Below, in pieces: positions 26,754-36,328 of a DNA stretch of 64,000 nucleotides (positions are counted from its first letter, which is position 1; each line of letters starts with the position of its first letter). The stretch is from Flavobacteriaceae bacterium F08102 (lineage in GTDB: Bacteria > Bacteroidota > Bacteroidia > Flavobacteriales > Flavobacteriaceae). The stretch is from contig JALKAY010000002.1 of NCBI GenBank assembly GCA_023015935.1, forward strand, positions 124,001 through 188,000, read 5' to 3'. A program made the translations under genes and the position numbers. Under the pieces are notes generated by a model. The model did not search any database, was not told the DNA's origin, and saw only the letters and a program-made list of their open reading frames with translations.

Positions 26754-27395
26754 ATGAAAGAAACAGAGGAGCCATTTAAATTTACGCCAAGTGTTATCGG
26801 GATTCCGTTGTATGCCGTATTATTTTTGTGGGTTGTGTTTTGGGCAGGTATTTCATTTGATTGGTATTTAATTAAATATGGCATTTATCCAAGAACAGCG
26901 TTGGGACTTAGAGGAATCTTATTTTCACCTTTTATACATAGTGATACGAGTCATTTAATTAATAATTCAATACCCTTAATAGTCTTGTTGACAACCTTGC
27001 TTTATTTCTACCGAGAAATTGCCTTAAAGGTGATGCTTTTAGGGATTTTACTTAGTGGCTTGCTCACTTGGGTGATAGCTCGTGATGCATATCATATTGG
27101 GGCAAGTGGCGTTATTTACTTGTTGTTTAGTTTTATTCTTTTTAGTGGGTTAATTCGGCGGTATTATCGTTTAGTAGCAGTTTCACTGATTGTTGTTTTT
27201 TTGTATGGGGGGATGATTTGGTATGTGTTACCCATTGAAAAGGGGGTGTCTTGGGAAGGCCATTTGTCAGGTTTTTTAGTGGGTTTGATCTTTGCTGTAA
27301 TGTTTAGGCAACACGGTCCGCAAAAAGAGCGGTTTATATGGGATGAGGAAGCATATGAAGAGGCGTATTGGATCGATGAGGAAGAGGAAGCGTAA
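26754..27395 (+). CDS. Rhomboid family intramembrane serine protease
   Basis: A 213-residue membrane protein with about six helices. The catalytic serine lies in GASG (S118) and the paired histidine in the last helix (H170 in EGHLSGFLVG), as in active rhomboids. An HxxxN-like segment sits in helix 2 (SHLINNSIPL). The acidic C-terminal tail (EEAYEEAYWIDEEEEA) is cytoplasmic. An open frame extends eleven codons upstream, but the chosen ATG follows the promoter element directly, whereas the upstream ATG would lie inside the promoter. Confidence 0.88.
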   Translation: MKETEEPFKFTPSVIGIPLYAVLFLWVVFWAGISFDWYLIKYGIYPRTALGLRGILFSPFIHSDTSHLINNSIPLIVLLTTLLYFYREIALKVMLLGILLSGLLTWVIARDAYHIGASGVIYLLFSFILFSGLIRRYYRLVAVSLIVVFLYGGMIWYVLPIEKGVSWEGHLSGFLVGLIFAVMFRQHGPQKERFIWDEEAYEEAYWIDEEEEA

Positions 27396-27495
27396 TTGTA
27401 AAGATACGACGTGAAGGTTTTTTGCAATGGGATGATTAATTGGTGGTCATTAATCTAAATTACGCATTTGCAAAGTGTTCAACGCTAATTAAAAA

Positions 27496-28230
27496 TTACG
27501 ACAACCGTTGTCTTACTACTTCATATAAAGCAACCCCGCAGGCTACAGATACATTTAGAGAGGCAATATCGCCAAGTAAGGGGAGTTTACCTTTGCTATC
27601 TGCCAATTTGAGTATGCTATTGGTAATGCCTTTGTGTTCAGAACCCATGATTAAAGCGGTGGGTTGTGTTAAATCAATATCGTAAATACTTTGGTCAGTT
27701 TTCTCGGTAATTGCTACAATTTTAACACCTTCGGCTTGTAATAAATAGACTGCATCTAATAGGTGGTTAACTTTGGATATTGGAATGGTAAATGCGGCTC
27801 CTGCTGAAGTTTTAATAGCGTCTGCATTTAAGGAGGCGCCACCTTGTTGAGGGACGATAACACCGTCAACTCCTGCACATTCAGCAGTTCTTAAGATGGC
27901 TCCAAAATTTCGAACGTCAGTTATTTGATCGAGTAAGAGGTAGAGTGCTGATTTGCTTTTGGTCTCATTAACGAGTGTTTCAAGATCATAAAACTCAACT
28001 GCAGATATTTTGGCAACTGCACCTTGATGGTTCTGAAATTTAGATAAATGATCTAATTTTTCTACGGGGACATAACTTGACGAAATGGCATTTTTCTTAA
28101 TAAGGGTGTTTAATTCTCCGATTAAAGAGTTGGTGATTCCTTTTAAGAGGTATACTTTTTGAATTGTTTGTCCGGCTTTTATCGCTTCGATGATCGCTCG
28201 TGTACCAAATATGTTTGAGGTGTCTTGCAT
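27496..28230 (-). CDS. rlmB: 23S rRNA (guanosine-2'-O)-methyltransferase RlmB
   Basis: A SPOUT-class methyltransferase of 244 residues. The N-terminal L7Ae-like substrate-binding domain begins SNIFGTRAIIEAI. The C-terminal SpoU domain carries motif 1 NFGAILRTAECAGVDGVI (about residue 120), motif 2 ALIMGSEHKGI and motif 3 with SVACGVALYE, forming the trefoil knot that binds AdoMet. The start at 28230 was chosen because TATCTTTG ends four bases before it. The frame is open twelve codons further, into the terminator of the susCD operon. Confidence 0.92.
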   Translation of the reverse strand: MQDTSNIFGTRAIIEAIKAGQTIQKVYLLKGITNSLIGELNTLIKKNAISSSYVPVEKLDHLSKFQNHQGAVAKISAVEFYDLETLVNETKSKSALYLLLDQITDVRNFGAILRTAECAGVDGVIVPQQGGASLNADAIKTSAGAAFTIPISKVNHLLDAVYLLQAEGVKIVAITEKTDQSIYDIDLTQPTALIMGSEHKGITNSILKLADSKGKLPLLGDIASLNVSVACGVALYEVVRQRLS

Positions 28231-28234
28231 GGTG

Positions 28235-28242
28235 CAAAGATA
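28235..28242 (-). promoter_or_regulatory. -7 element directly in front of rlmB
   Basis: TATCTTTG on the minus strand, a full TAnnTTTG match, with only CACC between it and the ATG. This predicts a leaderless or nearly leaderless rlmB message. Confidence 0.55.
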
Positions 28243-28254
28243 TGTGTTTATTTT

Positions 28255-28294
28255 ATAAAAAAACACCTCTTACGAAGATCCGTAAAAGGTGTTT
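28255..28294 (-). terminator. Terminator of the susC-susD operon
   Basis: AAACACCTCTTACG (28261-28274) and CGTAAAAGGTGTTT (28281-28294) form a 14-position stem with one mismatch and a six-base loop. On the minus strand a run of T follows directly. It lies 21 bases past the susD stop and just before the rlmB promoter. Confidence 0.8.
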
Positions 28295-28315
28295 ATTATG
28301 AAAGTTACCTATGTT

Positions 28316-29857
28316 TTAGTTAGGGTTCTGATCTGCAGGTGAAATAGCATCATTTAAGGTGATTTCATCTTCAGGTAATTGAAAAGTAAATGAATTTGAT
28401 CCAGCGGGGAGGTTAAAATACGCTGAATTTTGTGGATGTGTTGAGCCTGGGTAATCTCTTGTTAATCCAACATTCCATCTTTTCATGTCTAAAAGACCAA
28501 AACCTTCTCCCCATAATTCAATTCTTCTATTTATTCTAATTTCATCCATTAATGCTTGCCCTGTATTTGTAGATAATGTATAGGTAGCATCTCTAGTTGT
28601 CATAAGTTCAAATAATGCTTGGGCAGCTCCTGGGTCATCACCCATAGCGGCTTTTGCTTCGGCTTCAATTAAATAAAACTCAGCAACTCGCATATATATA
28701 TAATCAGCTTCGAAATCAGTATTATCATAAAATTTATAGTTATAAAATTGATCGGGTCTTCCTGCTAGGATAAAACCATTATCTGGACCAAACCAATTGC
28801 TACGAATATCCGTTGGTTTAATTTCGGCATAAAGTCTTGGGTCAATAGTTCTGTGATGTGCTAATTGTCCAGCATAGCCTAGTGTGGTTCCAAAATTGGC
28901 TTGATTTGCAGCAGAATAGGATTGCATTTGAGACATGAATGATGCGTAATAACTATTGGTATCAACATTTAGGTCTGCTCCCCAAATAACTTCCGGGTTG
29001 TGAATAAATTGAAATCCATCTAATAAATCAGGTCCGCTTAGAGTTCCAGCTGTTTGAGCGATTTCTGCATTGGTTACAGCTAATTGGTATTTACTGCTAT
29101 CAATTGCTCCCCATACTAAGTAAAATCGAGCTAAGAATCCGGCAACAACTTGTTGGTTTACTGCGGTTTTATCTGGTCTTGCATACCCCGCTAAGCCGTC
29201 AAAGGCCTCTGTTAAATCTGTTTCAATTTGAGCATATACATCTGCTACCGTTAGTCTACCGAATCCAGGGCCATTAATTAAGTCAGCTGTTGGGTCAATT
29301 AACGGAACTCCAAGGTCAGTTAAGGCTGGTTGACCTTTCTGATAAATTTGAATTAAATAAAAATATGCTAATCCTCTAATAGCTTTAGCACGGGATAGTA
29401 CATATTTTAAATCATCGGTTAAACTTGCTGGGGGAACATTACCAACCAATCCGATTGTTTGATTTGCACCTTTTATAATTTCATAGTAGAAATTCCAAAC
29501 CACGCTGGTTACAGATGAATTTTGTACGCGTCCAGTATAATTGTAATTTCTAAAAAACCATCCAGTATTAGACTCTAGAGATTCCATGTCATTTGACATG
29601 ATATCCATCATAATATCAATGGCTTTTTGTCCGAAATCATTATGACCAGTTGTTCCTCCAACCCCGTATGTTCTTAGGTTATTTATGGTACCAGCATCAA
29701 AAGACGATGCGATATTTAATAGAGCTTCAGGTGATTCTTCAGATAGTTGAACGATTGTTTCATCGGTCACTATATTTTGAAGATCAGAGTCTAAATATGC
29801 TTCGCTACAACTTGTTATTGCAGCAAAGGATATTATAATTAAAAATATTTTTTTCAT
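28316..29857 (-). CDS. SusD/RagB family nutrient-binding outer-membrane lipoprotein
   Basis: A 513-residue lipoprotein: the signal peptide ends in the lipobox AITSC (C17), so it is anchored to the outer membrane surface. The N-terminal TPR-like helices (for example ILSRAKAIRGLAYFYLIQIYQ) and the C-terminal RagB/SusD region (RVAEFYLIEAEAKA, INRRIELWGEGF, LDMKRWN) are intact. It forms a lid for the SusC channel encoded 12 bases upstream. There is no glycoside hydrolase, sulfatase or peptidase next to the pair, so the ligand remains unknown. Confidence 0.93.
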   Translation of the reverse strand: MKKIFLIIISFAAITSCSEAYLDSDLQNIVTDETIVQLSEESPEALLNIASSFDAGTINNLRTYGVGGTTGHNDFGQKAIDIMMDIMSNDMESLESNTGWFFRNYNYTGRVQNSSVTSVVWNFYYEIIKGANQTIGLVGNVPPASLTDDLKYVLSRAKAIRGLAYFYLIQIYQKGQPALTDLGVPLIDPTADLINGPGFGRLTVADVYAQIETDLTEAFDGLAGYARPDKTAVNQQVVAGFLARFYLVWGAIDSSKYQLAVTNAEIAQTAGTLSGPDLLDGFQFIHNPEVIWGADLNVDTNSYYASFMSQMQSYSAANQANFGTTLGYAGQLAHHRTIDPRLYAEIKPTDIRSNWFGPDNGFILAGRPDQFYNYKFYDNTDFEADYIYMRVAEFYLIEAEAKAAMGDDPGAAQALFELMTTRDATYTLSTNTGQALMDEIRINRRIELWGEGFGLLDMKRWNVGLTRDYPGSTHPQNSAYFNLPAGSNSFTFQLPEDEITLNDAISPADQNPN

Positions 29858-29869
29858 GATTCTTTAGTT

Positions 29870-32800
29870 TTAAAATTTAACATTTACTCCAAAAGCAAAT
29901 GTTTTTAATGTTGAATATCTCACCGTATTATTACTACCTGTTACGCTAGCGCGTGGATCAAATCCTTGTCTGTCAGATTTAGTCCATAAAGCTACGTTGT
30001 TGCCCAATCCATAAATTCTAATGTTATCGATACCAATTTTGTCTAAAACACTTTTTGGTAAGGAATATCCAATTGATACATTGTTTAAGCTGATGTAGGT
30101 TGATTCTTCAATGAAGAAGTCGGAGGTTGAATAGTTGTTAGATCCTTCTACAACTCTTGGTAAAGTGGCGTCGGTATTATCGTATCTCCACGTTTTGCTA
30201 AAGTCGCTATGGAAATTTTGACCAACTTTACCTGTAAATCCTCCTCCATAGATATTGTCATATGCATATCCTCCAATTTGATATGAAAAATCCAATCCAA
30301 AATCAAAGTTTTTGTAATTTAAAGAAGTTGAGAATCCTCCATAGACATCAGGAAGGGCAGATTTTCCAATATCATATTCTGTTGCTCTTGAATAATCTTC
30401 GGTAATACCATTTGTTGGGGTTGTGCCGTCTGATTGGAACTCGAAATCGGTTTCCCATTGTGCCATACCTGTTGTTGGGTTAACACCTGCGAATTTACGT
30501 GTAAAATAATCGTATGCTCCACCATTAGTTACCCATCGATAGATTCCATTATCGATAAACTCTTTACCGGGGGCTAATTTTGTTATTTTATTTTGATAAT
30601 GTGTTGCGTTAAAGTCAAAAGACCATGTTAAATCTTCATTGTCTATTATGTCGTATGCTACGCTAAATTCAACCCCTGTATTTTGCATGTCCATAACGTT
30701 TTCGGGCACGGATGGTAGCCCCGTTGAATTAGGTAATGGTCGATTGTACAGTAAATCGGTAATTTTACGTTGAAAGTATTCCGCTTCAATTCTAAGGCGA
30801 TTTTCATACATATTCATTTCAAAACCGGCATTAAAATTTGTGGAAGTTTCCCATTTAAGGTCTTTATTTCCTAATACGGTTTTAGTTAAACTAAAATCGC
30901 TACCATCAGAAACAACATTCCATTGGTCTAAATATGGTGCGTAATTTCTACCACCGCCTGGATATGAAACGTAATCGTTACCTAATTGTCCATAACTTGT
31001 TTTTAGTTTAAGTTCTGAAAGCCAAGATGCATTGGCCATGAAGTTTTCTTTTGAAATTCTCCAAGCTGCACCTGCTCCGTAAAATGTACCCCATCTATTA
31101 TCAGGGTGAAATACAGAGGAACCGTCACGTCTAATGCTACCATTGATGTAGTATTTATTGCTGAAATCATATAAAACTCTAGCAAAATAGGCCTCCAAAT
31201 TATATTCACTTGCACCACCAGTAACATTACCTGCACCATCATTTTCAGCGAATAAATCTAATGATAGGTCGGTTGATATGAACTGATCTTTTTTAGAAGC
31301 GCCCATGTTTTTTGCGTTATAATCAGAGGATTCGTGACCTAATAATACTTCAATATTGTGTGAATCATTCAATGTTTTTGAATAATTCAATAGCTGTTGG
31401 TTTGTAAATGTCTGACCTCGTCCGTAGTTTTCGGTAATTCGGGCGTTTGGAGCAATACCACTTCCTACGATTTTATTTGTATAGTTTACCGTATTGTAAT
31501 TTGCTAAGTCTAATCCAAAATTATAGGTGAAAGTGAAGTCATTCAGAAAATTTATTTTTGAATAAATTCTACTGGTCAAATTATCTCTTTGGCTTTCATT
31601 AACATTTAATTTTTGTAAACCAACGGGGTTTGAAAAACCGTTAAAAGGTCTTACTCCTAGGGCATTTGGTGAAGTTACTGCTTCAGAATCGTAAAGTTTG
31701 TTGCCATTAGCATCTAGAATTGGAATTCCCGTTGCATGGTCTAAGGCATAAACAGGGTAAATTGGAGCAACGACTCTGACCCAGTTAAAGTTACCTGTAA
31801 TATTATTTGTTAAAGTACCTTGTTGTTCTCTATTTGTATAGTTTAAGGATCCTCCTAACTTAATATTCTTATTGATTTCTGAATCGATCGACGTGTTAAA
31901 CGTATAGCGTTGGAAACCAGTATTGATGTTGTACCCCGTATTGTCTTCATGTCCAGCAGAGAAGAAATAATTTGTATTATCTCCTCCACCTCGGACACTT
32001 AAATATACGGTATTAACCCCACTGGAATTATCAAATAATTCGTCTTCCCAATCAGATGTCCATAAAGGAGTTCCAGATCTGATTGTTCCAGATGGGTCAA
32101 CTACGGTTGTATTATCACCTCCATACATGTTGTAAACTAATCCTTCAGCTCCTGTGATTAAATTATTTGAAGCTAAAATACCAGCATCTGATTCGCTGAG
32201 TCCGTCATCCGTGATGGCATTTCCTTTTAGCATTTTGTGATAGTACTCGTAGTATTTTGCTCCATCTTTTAAAAAGGCGTAGTCCTTAACGGCCCTGCTC
32301 GTAAAACTGGTTCTAATATCGGCATCAACAGTTAGGCGACCTTTTTTTCCTTTTTTCGTTGTAATAATTATTACTCCATTTGCACCGCGACTACCATATA
32401 AGGAAGCTGCAGAAGCATCCTTTACGAAGGACATCGATTCAATATCATTTGGGTTTATACTCGTAATAGATTCGTTAAAAGGAACACCATCTACTACGTA
32501 TAGTGGTGCAGATGAGCCGGTTAGTGATCCAATACCTCTAAATCGAACGGAAGGGGCTGCTCCTGGTTGTCCTGAATTAGAGTAAATTTGAACCCCAGCA
32601 ATTTTACCAGTTAAGCTAGTTACAGCGTTACCAGATGGCACTTTTGCAAATTCCTCAGATTTAATTTCAATAACAGAACCTGTTAAAGACTCTTTCTTTT
32701 GCACACCATAGGCGGTAACTACAACTTCCTCAAGAACGTTGTCTGCTGTTAATATGACATTTATTGTGTTTGAAGTCCCAACCGTTTTTTCTTGTGTTTT

Positions 32801-33031
32801 CATACCCACAAAACTAAATACGAGGACATCTCCAATATTCGCAGTTATTGAATACTTACCGTCAAAATCGGTTTCTGTACCTTTTTGGGTTCCTTTAATT
32901 AGAACACTTACGCCTGGTAAGACACCTGACTCATCAGCGACAGTACCAGTGACGGTTTTTTGTTGGGCAAAACTAAATTGCACAACGAACGCTAGTAAAA
33001 GCGTTAAAATTCCACTAAACTTTGTTTTCAT
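29870..33031 (-). CDS. SusC/RagA family TonB-linked outer-membrane transporter
   Basis: A 1053-residue TonB-dependent channel. In order: signal peptide (residues 1-23, ending FSFAQ), a carboxypeptidase-like regulatory domain (VTGTVADESGVLPGVSVLIKG), the plug with the SusC signature YGSRGANGVIIITTKKG (about residues 205-220), and a long beta-barrel ending in the aromatic AFGVNVKF. The start at 33031 gives a textbook signal peptide. The frame is open 13 codons further upstream, but those residues spoil it. No anti-sigma or ECF sigma gene adjoins it, and no N-terminal STN domain is seen, so sigma-coupled regulation is not indicated. Confidence 0.95.
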   Translation of the reverse strand: MKTKFSGILTLLLAFVVQFSFAQQKTVTGTVADESGVLPGVSVLIKGTQKGTETDFDGKYSITANIGDVLVFSFVGMKTQEKTVGTSNTINVILTADNVLEEVVVTAYGVQKKESLTGSVIEIKSEEFAKVPSGNAVTSLTGKIAGVQIYSNSGQPGAAPSVRFRGIGSLTGSSAPLYVVDGVPFNESITSINPNDIESMSFVKDASAASLYGSRGANGVIIITTKKGKKGRLTVDADIRTSFTSRAVKDYAFLKDGAKYYEYYHKMLKGNAITDDGLSESDAGILASNNLITGAEGLVYNMYGGDNTTVVDPSGTIRSGTPLWTSDWEDELFDNSSGVNTVYLSVRGGGDNTNYFFSAGHEDNTGYNINTGFQRYTFNTSIDSEINKNIKLGGSLNYTNREQQGTLTNNITGNFNWVRVVAPIYPVYALDHATGIPILDANGNKLYDSEAVTSPNALGVRPFNGFSNPVGLQKLNVNESQRDNLTSRIYSKINFLNDFTFTYNFGLDLANYNTVNYTNKIVGSGIAPNARITENYGRGQTFTNQQLLNYSKTLNDSHNIEVLLGHESSDYNAKNMGASKKDQFISTDLSLDLFAENDGAGNVTGGASEYNLEAYFARVLYDFSNKYYINGSIRRDGSSVFHPDNRWGTFYGAGAAWRISKENFMANASWLSELKLKTSYGQLGNDYVSYPGGGRNYAPYLDQWNVVSDGSDFSLTKTVLGNKDLKWETSTNFNAGFEMNMYENRLRIEAEYFQRKITDLLYNRPLPNSTGLPSVPENVMDMQNTGVEFSVAYDIIDNEDLTWSFDFNATHYQNKITKLAPGKEFIDNGIYRWVTNGGAYDYFTRKFAGVNPTTGMAQWETDFEFQSDGTTPTNGITEDYSRATEYDIGKSALPDVYGGFSTSLNYKNFDFGLDFSYQIGGYAYDNIYGGGFTGKVGQNFHSDFSKTWRYDNTDATLPRVVEGSNNYSTSDFFIEESTYISLNNVSIGYSLPKSVLDKIGIDNIRIYGLGNNVALWTKSDRQGFDPRASVTGSNNTVRYSTLKTFAFGVNVKF

Positions 33032-33070
33032 TGTATATGTTGTTTGAATTAATTTAGTCAAAAGTCTCAA

Positions 33071-33600
33071 TAAAATGTTAATTTTCCAATTATTTTAACA
33101 TAAAAAGTTAAAGAAAGTAAAATAAAATGTTAATTAATGTTTACCTCTATTTTAAAGGTTGGGTGTGTTGATGGGTGGGGACTTTTGTGGTTGTATTTAT
33201 AAGGTGTTTTTTCATGAGTCGTTGTTGTATTGAATTAGGTGTTTTTATTTTGAGTATTTAAAATACTGAAAAGCAAGTAGATGTGGCTAATGTATTCTGT
33301 TTTGTTGTTGGGATCGATCTCCTTAGATGGGGTGTTTTTTTGCGAGGTCTCTGTGGGGATTTATTGTTTTATTGTAATTTCTTTTCGAATTTAGTTAAAA
33401 TAGGTGTTTCAAATATTAACATAAAATTTAACAAAATTAACATTTGGATTGCGTGATAGCGTGGAAAATCATTTTTAACATAGTCAGTATGCTGTTTTTT
33501 ATTGAAGTGGTTTTTGGTTGTGTTTGGTGGTGAGATGGGTTGTGGGTTATTTTTTTGTAGTTTAGAAGTTTTGGTGTGTGGTACACGGTTGTTTGGAGGG
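33071..33600. other. 530-base AT-rich intergenic region upstream of susC
   Basis: No gene is supported in either strand. It holds a cluster of TTAACA-type motifs in both orientations (for example near 33078-33102, 33128-33141, 33415-33445 and 33474-33482), and then T/G-rich DNA up to the Omp85 gene. It must contain the susC promoter, but I see no clean TTG/TAnnTTTG pair near the start. Confidence 0.55.
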
Positions 33601-35280
33601 TTAAAAATTTGTAATAAATTTTAGGTGAACACGTGCGTTGTTGAGATTTATTGTTTGGTGTGTGACTCCACCTATCGCATAGCTTAAATTGAGGGAGCCC
33701 AAATTTGTTTGAAATACATAGCCGAGTCCAAAGCTATAAAGTTTTGTAGAGCTGTTTGCTTGTTTGTTTTCTAAACTTCCAAAGTCACTGATGCTGTAGA
33801 GGTATGTTTTGTTGTTGGGGCTGAATCGATATTCGAGGTTTATGACGGTATAGGCGTTGCTAAAAAATTGGTCTTCGTTAAAGCCTCTGATTGAATTAGT
33901 TCCACCTAATCTAAATAATTCATTAGCATAGTAGTTCTCTGACCAAAGTAGTTTGGTTTCATTGGATATATATATATGGTGTTGATTTTTTAAACGCCAG
34001 AGATAGCTTCCTGTAAATTTTAAGTTGGATTGCTTTGATTTTATGGTTGTTGTTCTATTTCCGGTATAGAGGCTTAGGTTGATGTTAATTTTCTCTGGAA
34101 ACAGGGGGTTGTCATAGGGGGTAAAATGATGGTAAAAAAGGCCGTAATAAAAATGATTGAAACTTGGGGTAATTGGATTTTCAGTACTCGATGATGATGT
34201 TGTCCACTTTGTGTTAAGTCCTACTTCGTGGTTAAACTTAAGTGCGTATCCTAGGGTAAGTTCGGTTGAAGTGTTTATATAGGTAGAGTCTTGTTTGTAA
34301 ATACCTACATTGAATTGTGGACTGATGGCTGTGTTGAAAATGTAGGGTACCTTTGTGTGTAGTGTTAGGTATTGCTGTTTTTGCCCATTATTTTTCCATG
34401 AAAAACCTAGCGTCTCACCTCCGTGAAACAGATTGTGAAGTGCTAGATTTAGATAGCCGTTAAATTGAATGCCGGATCCGTTATTTTTTGTTGTGAATCC
34501 TAAAAGTCCGTCAAATTTATTGATCATTTTTTTTTGTAAAAAGAAATATATGTGGGTGGAGTCTTTTGTAAATAATACTTCTGGAGTTTTTAGTTGAGTT
34601 AGGAAGGGGATCGAATTTATTTGTCGAGAGAATTTAGTTAAATCTGATTTTCGAAAAACAGCACCTGTGTTTAGTTGTAGGTAGTTGCGAAGGTAATTTG
34701 TAGATAGTTGTGGGTAGCCTTCTATAATTATTTTGTCAATATAGCGCATCTTGTGAGGATTTACAACTACATTTGCTAGGAGTTTATCTTTTTTTATGGT
34801 TATATGGCTTAGTCGAATGATTGAAAAAGCTTGTCCTTTTTGGTCTAGTATGGTCGTTAGCTTGTCTAAGGTTTTTTGTAAGGAAGTAAAGGGGATGTGT
34901 AATTGATTATGATCTGTCATTCCTGGAAGTGAGCGCAGTTCGGTGTTGGTAAATTGCGAGGAGTTAAAAGTGAGGGTGCATCTTTTGATTTGGTGATTTA
35001 ATTTTATTCGAGCAGCATACGCGCTATTTGTGTCAGGTATTTTCTGAATTTGTGCATTTAAAAAACCGAGTTTGTGTAATTGTTGAGTAATGTTATCGAT
35101 TTCTGTTGAGAATTGTTGAGGATTAAGTAGGTTGGTTTGAAAGGTTAATTGATTTAATATTAGGTTGTTTTCATCATCCTGTATAGTGATTAGTAGCGGT
35201 GCCTTTTGTGCGATAATTTGCGCTATGGGGCCGGCTAAAAAAAAGAGGTATAAGTATGTTATAAGTTTTCTTTTAAACAC
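33601..35280 (-). CDS. Omp85-family (BamA/TamA-like) outer-membrane protein
   Basis: A 559-residue protein with a signal peptide (about residues 1-24, ending IIAQ). A region with POTRA-like units follows (about residues 25-265, with IDKIIIEGYPQLSTNYLRNYL as the clearest). A 16-strand D15-type barrel completes it. The barrel carries the lid-loop signature RLGGTNSIRGF and ends in phenylalanine. It is shorter than BamA, so it is more likely a TamA-like or specialised member. No partner gene is adjacent, and it is transcribed away from the ribosomal cluster. Confidence 0.83.
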   Translation of the reverse strand: MFKRKLITYLYLFFLAGPIAQIIAQKAPLLITIQDDENNLILNQLTFQTNLLNPQQFSTEIDNITQQLHKLGFLNAQIQKIPDTNSAYAARIKLNHQIKRCTLTFNSSQFTNTELRSLPGMTDHNQLHIPFTSLQKTLDKLTTILDQKGQAFSIIRLSHITIKKDKLLANVVVNPHKMRYIDKIIIEGYPQLSTNYLRNYLQLNTGAVFRKSDLTKFSRQINSIPFLTQLKTPEVLFTKDSTHIYFFLQKKMINKFDGLLGFTTKNNGSGIQFNGYLNLALHNLFHGGETLGFSWKNNGQKQQYLTLHTKVPYIFNTAISPQFNVGIYKQDSTYINTSTELTLGYALKFNHEVGLNTKWTTSSSSTENPITPSFNHFYYGLFYHHFTPYDNPLFPEKININLSLYTGNRTTTIKSKQSNLKFTGSYLWRLKNQHHIYISNETKLLWSENYYANELFRLGGTNSIRGFNEDQFFSNAYTVINLEYRFSPNNKTYLYSISDFGSLENKQANSSTKLYSFGLGYVFQTNLGSLNLSYAIGGVTHQTINLNNARVHLKFITNF

Positions 35281-35365
35281 GATTCAAAAATAGTCTAAAA
35301 AGAGGTTTGATTAAATCTTTTTAAAATTGTTTTAATATGTGTGATAAAAATAACGTCCATGCTAT

Positions 35366-35395
35366 TTGGAATACCAAAAAAATATTCTACATTTG
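35366..35395 (+). promoter_or_regulatory. Promoter of the ribosomal supercluster
   Basis: TTG (35366-35368), a 19-base spacer and TACATTTG (35388-35395) form a full flavobacterial promoter. A leader of about 45 bases leads to the rpsL ATG and includes a small CTCTT/AAGAG hairpin. Confidence 0.75.
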
Positions 35396-35444
35396 CAAAC
35401 TCTTAAAAAGAGAGGATATAAAAATAAAAATATAATTAATTTAT

Positions 35445-35819
35445 ATGCCAACTATACAACAATTAGTACGTAAGGGAAGAACCCAAATAACTAAGAAGAA
35501 TAAATCGGTTGCTTTGAATTCATGTCCGCAGCGAAGAGGCGTATGTACACGTGTTTACACGACCACTCCAAAAAAACCTAATTCAGCGATGAGAAAAGTT
35601 GCTAGGGTAAGGTTGACGAATGGGAATGAGGTGAATGCATACATCCCTGGAGAAGGACATAATTTGCAAGAGCACTCGATAGTATTAGTTAGAGGAGGAA
35701 GAGTAAAAGATTTGCCTGGGGTGAAGTATCACGTAGTTCGTGGAGCTTTAGATACTGCAGGGGTAGAAGGGAGAACTCAGCGCCGTTCAAAATACGGAAC
35801 TAAACGCCCGAAAAAATAA
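35445..35819 (+). CDS. rpsL: 30S ribosomal protein S12
   Basis: A protein of 124 residues in the decoding centre. The conserved segments [16 protein letters not shown] and [25 protein letters not shown] are intact. Both streptomycin-site lysines (in TPKKPNS and RGGRVKD) look wild type. It is the first gene after the cluster promoter and is followed by rpsG after 26 bases. Confidence 0.98.
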   Translation: MPTIQQLVRKGRTQITKKNKSVALNSCPQRRGVCTRVYTTTPKKPNSAMRKVARVRLTNGNEVNAYIPGEGHNLQEHSIVLVRGGRVKDLPGVKYHVVRGALDTAGVEGRTQRRSKYGTKRPKK

Positions 35820-35845
35820 TTTTAACACTTTAATGTAACAGCGTA

Positions 35846-36322
35846 ATGAGAAAAAGAAGCGCCAAAAAAAGATTTCTACTACCTGATCCTAAATTTAACG
35901 ATCAATTAGTTACACGGTTTGTAAATAATTTGATGAAGGACGGAAAAAAGTCTGTAGCTTTTAAAGTATTCTACGATGCTTTAGATATTGTAGAGGAGAG
36001 AAAACAAGATGAAGAAAAGACTTCATTAGAAATATGGAAAGAGGCATTGTCAAATGTGATGCCGCATGTAGAGGTGCGAAGCCGTAGAGTTGGTGGGGCT
36101 ACTTTTCAGATTCCAATGCAGATTAGACCCGATAGAAAGGTGTCAATGGCAATAAAATGGATGATTTTGTATGCGAGAAAGCGCAATGAAAAATCTATGG
36201 CTCAGCGTTTAGCTGGGGAGATATTAGCGGCTGCGAAAGAAGAAGGAGCAGCGGTTAAAAAGAGAACCGATGTTCATAAAATGGCTGATGCAAATAAGGC
36301 CTTTTCACACTTTAGATTTTAA
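35846..36322 (+). CDS. rpsG: 30S ribosomal protein S7
   Basis: A primary 16S rRNA-binding protein that organises the head of the small subunit. It has 158 residues with the typical [16 protein letters not shown] and [16 protein letters not shown] motifs and the C-terminal [14 protein letters not shown]. It lies between rpsL and fusA, with six bases to the latter. Confidence 0.98.
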   Translation: MRKRSAKKRFLLPDPKFNDQLVTRFVNNLMKDGKKSVAFKVFYDALDIVEERKQDEEKTSLEIWKEALSNVMPHVEVRSRRVGGATFQIPMQIRPDRKVSMAIKWMILYARKRNEKSMAQRLAGEILAAAKEEGAAVKKRTDVHKMADANKAFSHFRF

Positions 36323-36328
36323 TTAGAA

